Shown here: one piece after another, positions 6,403 through 9,466 of the stretch
Layout: each line of letters opens with the position of its first letter
Position numbering within the stretch: the stretch's first letter is position 1
DNA from: Deltaproteobacteria bacterium
GTDB lineage: Bacteria; Myxococcota_A; Polyangia; Polyangiales; Houyiibacteriaceae
Direction of reading: 5' to 3'
Length of the DNA: 9,466 nt
Assembly: GCA_019309605.1 (NCBI GenBank)
Contig: JAFDFW010000048.1
Span: forward strand, 1-9,466
Translations under genes and position numbers: made by a program
The notes under the pieces: model-generated
What the model saw: the letters and a program-made list of their open reading frames with translations, nothing else
Told to the model about the DNA's origin: nothing
The model's database searches: none

Positions 6403-6902
6403 CGGGTCTCGGGGCAACTCTTTTCGTCGTGACAGCGATTTTTGCCATGGCCGGCGCTCTGATCACGATTTCGGCGCGGCGCCCGCTTCGCGCTGCGATC
6501 GGCCTGCTCGTTCACATCATTTCCCTCGCCGGCATGTTCCTCACGCTCAACGCACACCTTCTGGCAGTGCTCCAGCTCCTGGTGTACGCCGGCGCGATCG
6601 TCGTCTTGTTCGTCTTCGTCATCATGCTGATCGGCCCGGCCGCCGAGGTAGGCCCGATCGAGGGGCGGGTGGCTTCGCGAACGCTGAGCATCGCACTCAC
6701 GATCGCCGTCGTTCTTGCCGTCGCGACTTCGGTTGCCTATGTCGACGCCCCCTGGGGACCGGTTTCGGACGAGTTCGGGACGGTCGAGGGCCTGGGGATG
6801 GCCATTTATTCGCAAGCCCTGGTGCCGTTCGAGGTGATCTCAATCACCCTATTGGTTGCCGTCATCGGTGCGATCGCAGTCGCTCGGAGCCGCACGGAGT
6901 AG
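6399..6902 (+). CDS. nuoJ: NADH-quinone oxidoreductase subunit J
   Basis: Membrane-arm subunit next to the quinone-site module; in complex I its third helix undergoes a conformational change tied to pumping. The 167-residue product has five hydrophobic segments at about 5-24, 31-50, 53-78, 96-114 and 142-162, the NuoJ layout. Characteristic segments are RRPLRAAIGLLVH (27-39), LQLLVYAGAIVVLFVFVIML (58-77) with the conserved Y63/A64/G65, and PFEVISITLLVAVIGAI (143-159). The frame stays open far upstream inside nuoF. The start is placed at GTG 6399 because it overlaps the nuoF stop (GTGA), follows an AGGGGGG ribosome site, and leaves a normal N-terminus; a second in-frame GTG at 6429 is less likely. 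In the E. coli order nuoG, nuoH and nuoI would come before it. Confidence 0.95.
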   Translation: MTGLGATLFVVTAIFAMAGALITISARRPLRAAIGLLVHIISLAGMFLTLNAHLLAVLQLLVYAGAIVVLFVFVIMLIGPAAEVGPIEGRVASRTLSIALTIAVVLAVATSVAYVDAPWGPVSDEFGTVEGLGMAIYSQALVPFEVISITLLVAVIGAIAVARSRTE

Positions 6903-6908
6903 GACGGG

Positions 6909-7211
6909 ATGGGCATCGGCACATACTTAGCGCTCGCCTCGGTTCTGTTTGGCATTGGCGCCAGTGGCTTCCTGGTCCGTCGCAACATGCTGATTCAGCT
7001 CATGTCGATCGAGCTGATGCTCAACTCCGTCAACGTGGTCTTGCTTGCTTTCAATCGCGCGTACCCTGCGAATCACGATGGCCAAGTGTTTGCCTTCTTC
7101 GTCATCGCGGTCGCGGCTGCTGAGGCGGCCGTCGGCTTGGCGATCCTCATCGCTTACTACCGCATCAAGAAGACCCTCGATACCGACGACGCGACCCTGC
7201 TGAAGTATTGA
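6909..7211 (+). CDS. nuoK: NADH-quinone oxidoreductase subunit K
   Basis: Small membrane-arm subunit, homologous to MrpC, that contributes two buried acidic residues to proton translocation. The 100 residues match the usual family length. Three membrane helices are visible at about 3-22, 29-49 and 60-84. The key glutamates are E35 in MSIELMLNSVN and E72 in AAAEAAVGLAI, which align with E36 and E72 of the E. coli subunit as I recall them. The ATG is preceded by GGAG and AGGACGGG, the clearest Shine-Dalgarno region in the operon. It starts 6 bp after the nuoJ stop and ends 4 bp before the nuoL ATG. Confidence 0.97.
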   Translation: MGIGTYLALASVLFGIGASGFLVRRNMLIQLMSIELMLNSVNVVLLAFNRAYPANHDGQVFAFFVIAVAAAEAAVGLAILIAYYRIKKTLDTDDATLLKY

Positions 7212-7215
7212 ACCC

Positions 7216-9466
7216 ATGCATGTAGAAGCCCCTCAGCAGATTTTGCTCCTTTTGATCATCCTGTTCCCACTGGGTGGGGCGATCATCAATGGCCTGCTTG
7301 GGCGCTACATGGCCAAGGGGCTCGTCACCCTGGTCGGCGTCGGGTCCGTGGCGGTGTCTTTCGCGCTGGCCGTCGTCTCGTTCGTCGAGCTCTACGGTCT
7401 CTCGCAGGACGCCGAGCACGCGGCGCTGGCGTATCACTTCTACGAGTGGTTTTCCCTGAAGCTGCCCGGCGGCACTGTCGTTCCGATCAACGTCCGGTTC
7501 ATGATGGACTCGCTCAGCGGCGTCATGACCCTCGTCGTAACGGGCGTTGGCGGCCTGATCCACCTCTACAGCATCGGCTACATGGGCGAGGACGAGGGCT
7601 ACCCCAGGTTCATGAGCTTCCTGAATCTGTTCATGGCCTCGATGCTGATCCTCGTTCTGGGGAGCAGCCTGCCGGTCATGTTCGTCGGCTGGGAGGGTGT
7701 CGGCCTCTGCTCGTACCTGCTGATCGGCTTCTGGTACGAAAACGGCAACTACGCCGCAGCCGGCCGAAAGGCTTTCGTCGTCAACCGAATCGGCGACTTC
7801 GGCGTCCTGGTGGGCATGTTCATCCTGGTCGGCGTGGCCGGTTCGTTCGAGTTCGCCGACATCAACGCCGCGGCGGCGGGCGGCGAGTTCCAGCCCGACT
7901 TCCCCATTCTGCTGTTCGGCCTTGCGCCGAGCCTGGCTACCGTGGCCTGTCTCTTTCTGTTCCTCGGGTGCACCGGTAAGAGCGCGCAGATTCCGCTTTT
8001 CGTGTGGCTCCCCGACGCAATGGCAGGCCCGACCCCCGTTTCGGCGCTCATCCATGCAGCCACCATGGTCACCGCCGGCGTCTACCTGTGCTGCCGCCTC
8101 TCCCCACTGTTCATCACCTCGGACGTGGCGATGGCGATCATCGCGGTCACCGGGACGCTCACTGCGCTCCTTGCGGCGTCGATCGCCGTGGTGCAGCGAG
8201 AGATGAAGAAGATTCTCGCGTACTCCACCGTGAGTCAGCTCGGGTTCATGTTCGCGGCCGTCGGCGTAGGCTTCTTCGCGGCTGGCTTCTTCCACGTCTT
8301 CACGCACGCGTTCTTCAAGGCCTGCTTGTTCCTCGGTGCCGGTTCCGTGATGCACGCGGTCCATGCTCATGGAGACGCCGACATTTTCAAGCTCGGCGGC
8401 CTCAAGAAGCACTTGCCGATCACGCGCTGGACCTTCTTGGCGAGCTGCCTGGCCATTGCCGGCTTCCCGCTCACCAGTGGCTTCTTTTCAAAGGACGAAA
8501 TCCTCCTCGGCGCGGCCGCGCAGATCTATCGCGCCGACGATTGGCTCACGACGTCCGTCGGCTGGTTCACCTTGATCGGCCTCACGCTCGCTGCCGTGAT
8601 GACCGCCTTTTACATGTTCCGGCTCTACTTCCTGACGTTCACCGGCGAGTATCGGAGCGCGGACCAATCGGGCGATCATCCCTACGATGCGCATCCACAC
8701 GAGTCGCCGCCCAGTATGACGATTCCGCTGGTGGTGCTCGGCATCGGCGCGCTCGTCGTCGGCTTCTTGGGGCTCCCGCATGTGATGCCGATCACGGGCA
8801 CCCATCTTCACAGTTGGTGGAGCCACTGGATGCATGCATCGGTCGCAGGTCAGCCGGTTCCCGAGGAGATGCAAATCGTAAACCTTGCTTCGGGCCTCGC
8901 CTTTGGCGCAATGGCGATCGGGATCAGCGCCGCCTGGCTGCTCTACCGAAACAAGAGCACCGATGCGCTGACCGATAAGATTCCGGCGCGCGTGTACCAG
9001 CTCGCGTTCGACAAATGGCGCGTGGATGAGCTCTACGCAGCCACGATCGTCAATCCGATCAAGAGGGTTGCCACAGTCGTGGGCCACGCCGACATGACCT
9101 TCGTCGATGCGCTCATGACGAAGTGGCCGAGCTTCAAGGTCCGTGAGACCGGGCGCATCTTCGCCCGCCTGCAAAACGGGGTCGTGCAAATGTACGGCGC
9201 CGTGATGATGGTCGGTGTCGTTGTGGTGCTGGCCTGGTTCTGGACTCCCCACTCGCACATCGAGGCCGCGTTCGAGGGTACTCAGGTCGAGCTCACGACG
9301 CCGGTGGGCCTTGGCTACGAGTACCGCTGGGATGCGAACTCAGACGGCGAGTTCGAGACGCAGTGGGAACGCGCTCCTGGGACTACCTTTGAGTACGCTC
9401 ACGACGACATCCGCGGCGTTGCGGTGTTCCTCGGCAACGTGCGCTCCGGCGTTGAGCGGAGGATTC
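7216..9466 (+). CDS. nuoL: NADH-quinone oxidoreductase subunit L with C-terminal extension, open at window end
   Basis: Distal antiporter-like proton-pumping subunit of complex I. 750 codons are visible with no stop. Polar residues of the proton path are all present: E160 in VGWEGVGLCSYLLIGFWY, K255 in GCTGKSAQIPLFVWLPDAM, H280 in SALIHAATMV, K368 in THAFFKACLFLG, and K426/D427 in GFFSKDEIL, aligning with E144, K229, H254, K342 and K399/D400 of E. coli as I recall them. After the Mrp-like core come a linker, helices at about 505-525 and 565-585, a long amphipathic segment, and a last hydrophobic helix at about 660-678. E. coli NuoL ends near here (613 residues), but this frame continues 72 or more residues with a PKD-like sequence. 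The Shine-Dalgarno is weak; the ATG at 7216 lies 4 bp after nuoK. An MrpA-type antiporter is excluded by the nuo context. Confidence 0.96.
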   Translation, partial: MHVEAPQQILLLLIILFPLGGAIINGLLGRYMAKGLVTLVGVGSVAVSFALAVVSFVELYGLSQDAEHAALAYHFYEWFSLKLPGGTVVPINVRFMMDSLSGVMTLVVTGVGGLIHLYSIGYMGEDEGYPRFMSFLNLFMASMLILVLGSSLPVMFVGWEGVGLCSYLLIGFWYENGNYAAAGRKAFVVNRIGDFGVLVGMFILVGVAGSFEFADINAAAAGGEFQPDFPILLFGLAPSLATVACLFLFLGCTGKSAQIPLFVWLPDAMAGPTPVSALIHAATMVTAGVYLCCRLSPLFITSDVAMAIIAVTGTLTALLAASIAVVQREMKKILAYSTVSQLGFMFAAVGVGFFAAGFFHVFTHAFFKACLFLGAGSVMHAVHAHGDADIFKLGGLKKHLPITRWTFLASCLAIAGFPLTSGFFSKDEILLGAAAQIYRADDWLTTSVGWFTLIGLTLAAVMTAFYMFRLYFLTFTGEYRSADQSGDHPYDAHPHESPPSMTIPLVVLGIGALVVGFLGLPHVMPITGTHLHSWWSHWMHASVAGQPVPEEMQIVNLASGLAFGAMAIGISAAWLLYRNKSTDALTDKIPARVYQLAFDKWRVDELYAATIVNPIKRVATVVGHADMTFVDALMTKWPSFKVRETGRIFARLQNGVVQMYGAVMMVGVVVVLAWFWTPHSHIEAAFEGTQVELTTPVGLGYEYRWDANSDGEFETQWERAPGTTFEYAHDDIRGVAVFLGNVRSGVERRI
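9250..9466 (+). other. PKD/Ig-like C-terminal extension coded at the end of nuoL, incomplete
   Basis: Residues 679-750 of the NuoL frame follow the last membrane helix. They start with a hydrophilic linker and then read YEYRWDANSDGEFETQW (701-717), a TTFEYAHDD strand (723-731) and GVAVFLGNVRSGVERR (734-749). The WDxNxDGxFxT pattern, the F/H-x-Y position and a closing V-x-V-F-L strand resemble PKD-type domains, whose typical form is WDFDGDG...TYTYxxxGxYTVxLxV. In known NuoL structures the C-terminus after the final helix faces the periplasm, which fits a PKD-like fold. The window ends before the domain closes, so its full length and any further domains are unknown. Confidence 0.5.

Noticed and set aside
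7165..8412. Long open frame of 415 codons on the minus strand opposite nuoL
   Set aside because: It is rich in Glu, Asp, His, Arg and Gly with no fold-like pattern, the usual product of reading GC-rich membrane-protein codons backwards; the plus-strand NuoL is certain.
8829..8840. Perfect 12-bp palindrome GATGCATGCATC within nuoL
   Set aside because: It codes for part of the conserved NuoL frame and occurs once; no second copy or regulatory context supports a binding site.
7216..9249. NuoL could instead be an MrpA/MnhA antiporter subunit
   Set aside because: It directly follows nuoE, nuoF, nuoJ and nuoK and has the long amphipathic helix plus final membrane helix typical of NuoL.

Overview
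The window is about 9.5 kb of GC-rich, densely packed bacterial DNA with no RNA genes, mobile elements or CRISPR arrays that I can see. The organism is Gram-negative: it carries an Mla-type lipid transport ATPase with its MCE partner, a lipoprotein with a lipobox, and a complex I operon. Base composition, gene style and sparse Shine-Dalgarno sequences suggest a Myxococcota-like or other delta-proteobacterial lineage. That placement is inference only.

Left part (1-3136, minus strand, read right to left): mlaF (ABC ATPase), mlaD (MCE protein with a long C-terminal repeat region), thyA (thymidylate synthase), and folA (dihydrofolate reductase, cut by the window edge). Gaps are 20 bp, 4 bp and a 4-bp GTGA overlap, so this looks like one operon. 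It joins envelope lipid transport to dTMP synthesis. ThyA oxidises methylene-tetrahydrofolate to dihydrofolate and FolA reduces it again, so those two form a metabolic pair. The permease gene mlaE, usually next to mlaF, is absent here.

Middle part (3137-4384): a 50-bp divergent promoter region, a plus-strand gene for an unrecognised 210-residue lipoprotein, and a convergent minus-strand gene for an unrecognised 172-residue single-pass membrane protein. Their 3' ends overlap by 29 bp. A second divergent region (4310-4384) follows and holds a good sigma-70-like promoter for the next operon.

Right part (4385-9466, plus strand): nuoE, nuoF, nuoJ, nuoK and nuoL (open at the window end), encoding complex I subunits. 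NuoE and NuoF form part of the NADH-oxidising arm; NuoJ, NuoK and NuoL belong to the proton-pumping membrane arm. nuoG, nuoH and nuoI, which sit between nuoF and nuoJ in the E. coli order, are missing, and nuoF overlaps nuoJ directly. NuoL carries an extra C-terminal region after its last membrane helix that resembles a PKD/Ig-like fold and would lie in the periplasm.

Most of the window is ordinary housekeeping. The points that stand out are the NuoL extension, the split nuo operon, the periodic MCE stalk, and start codons that sit very close to their predicted promoters.
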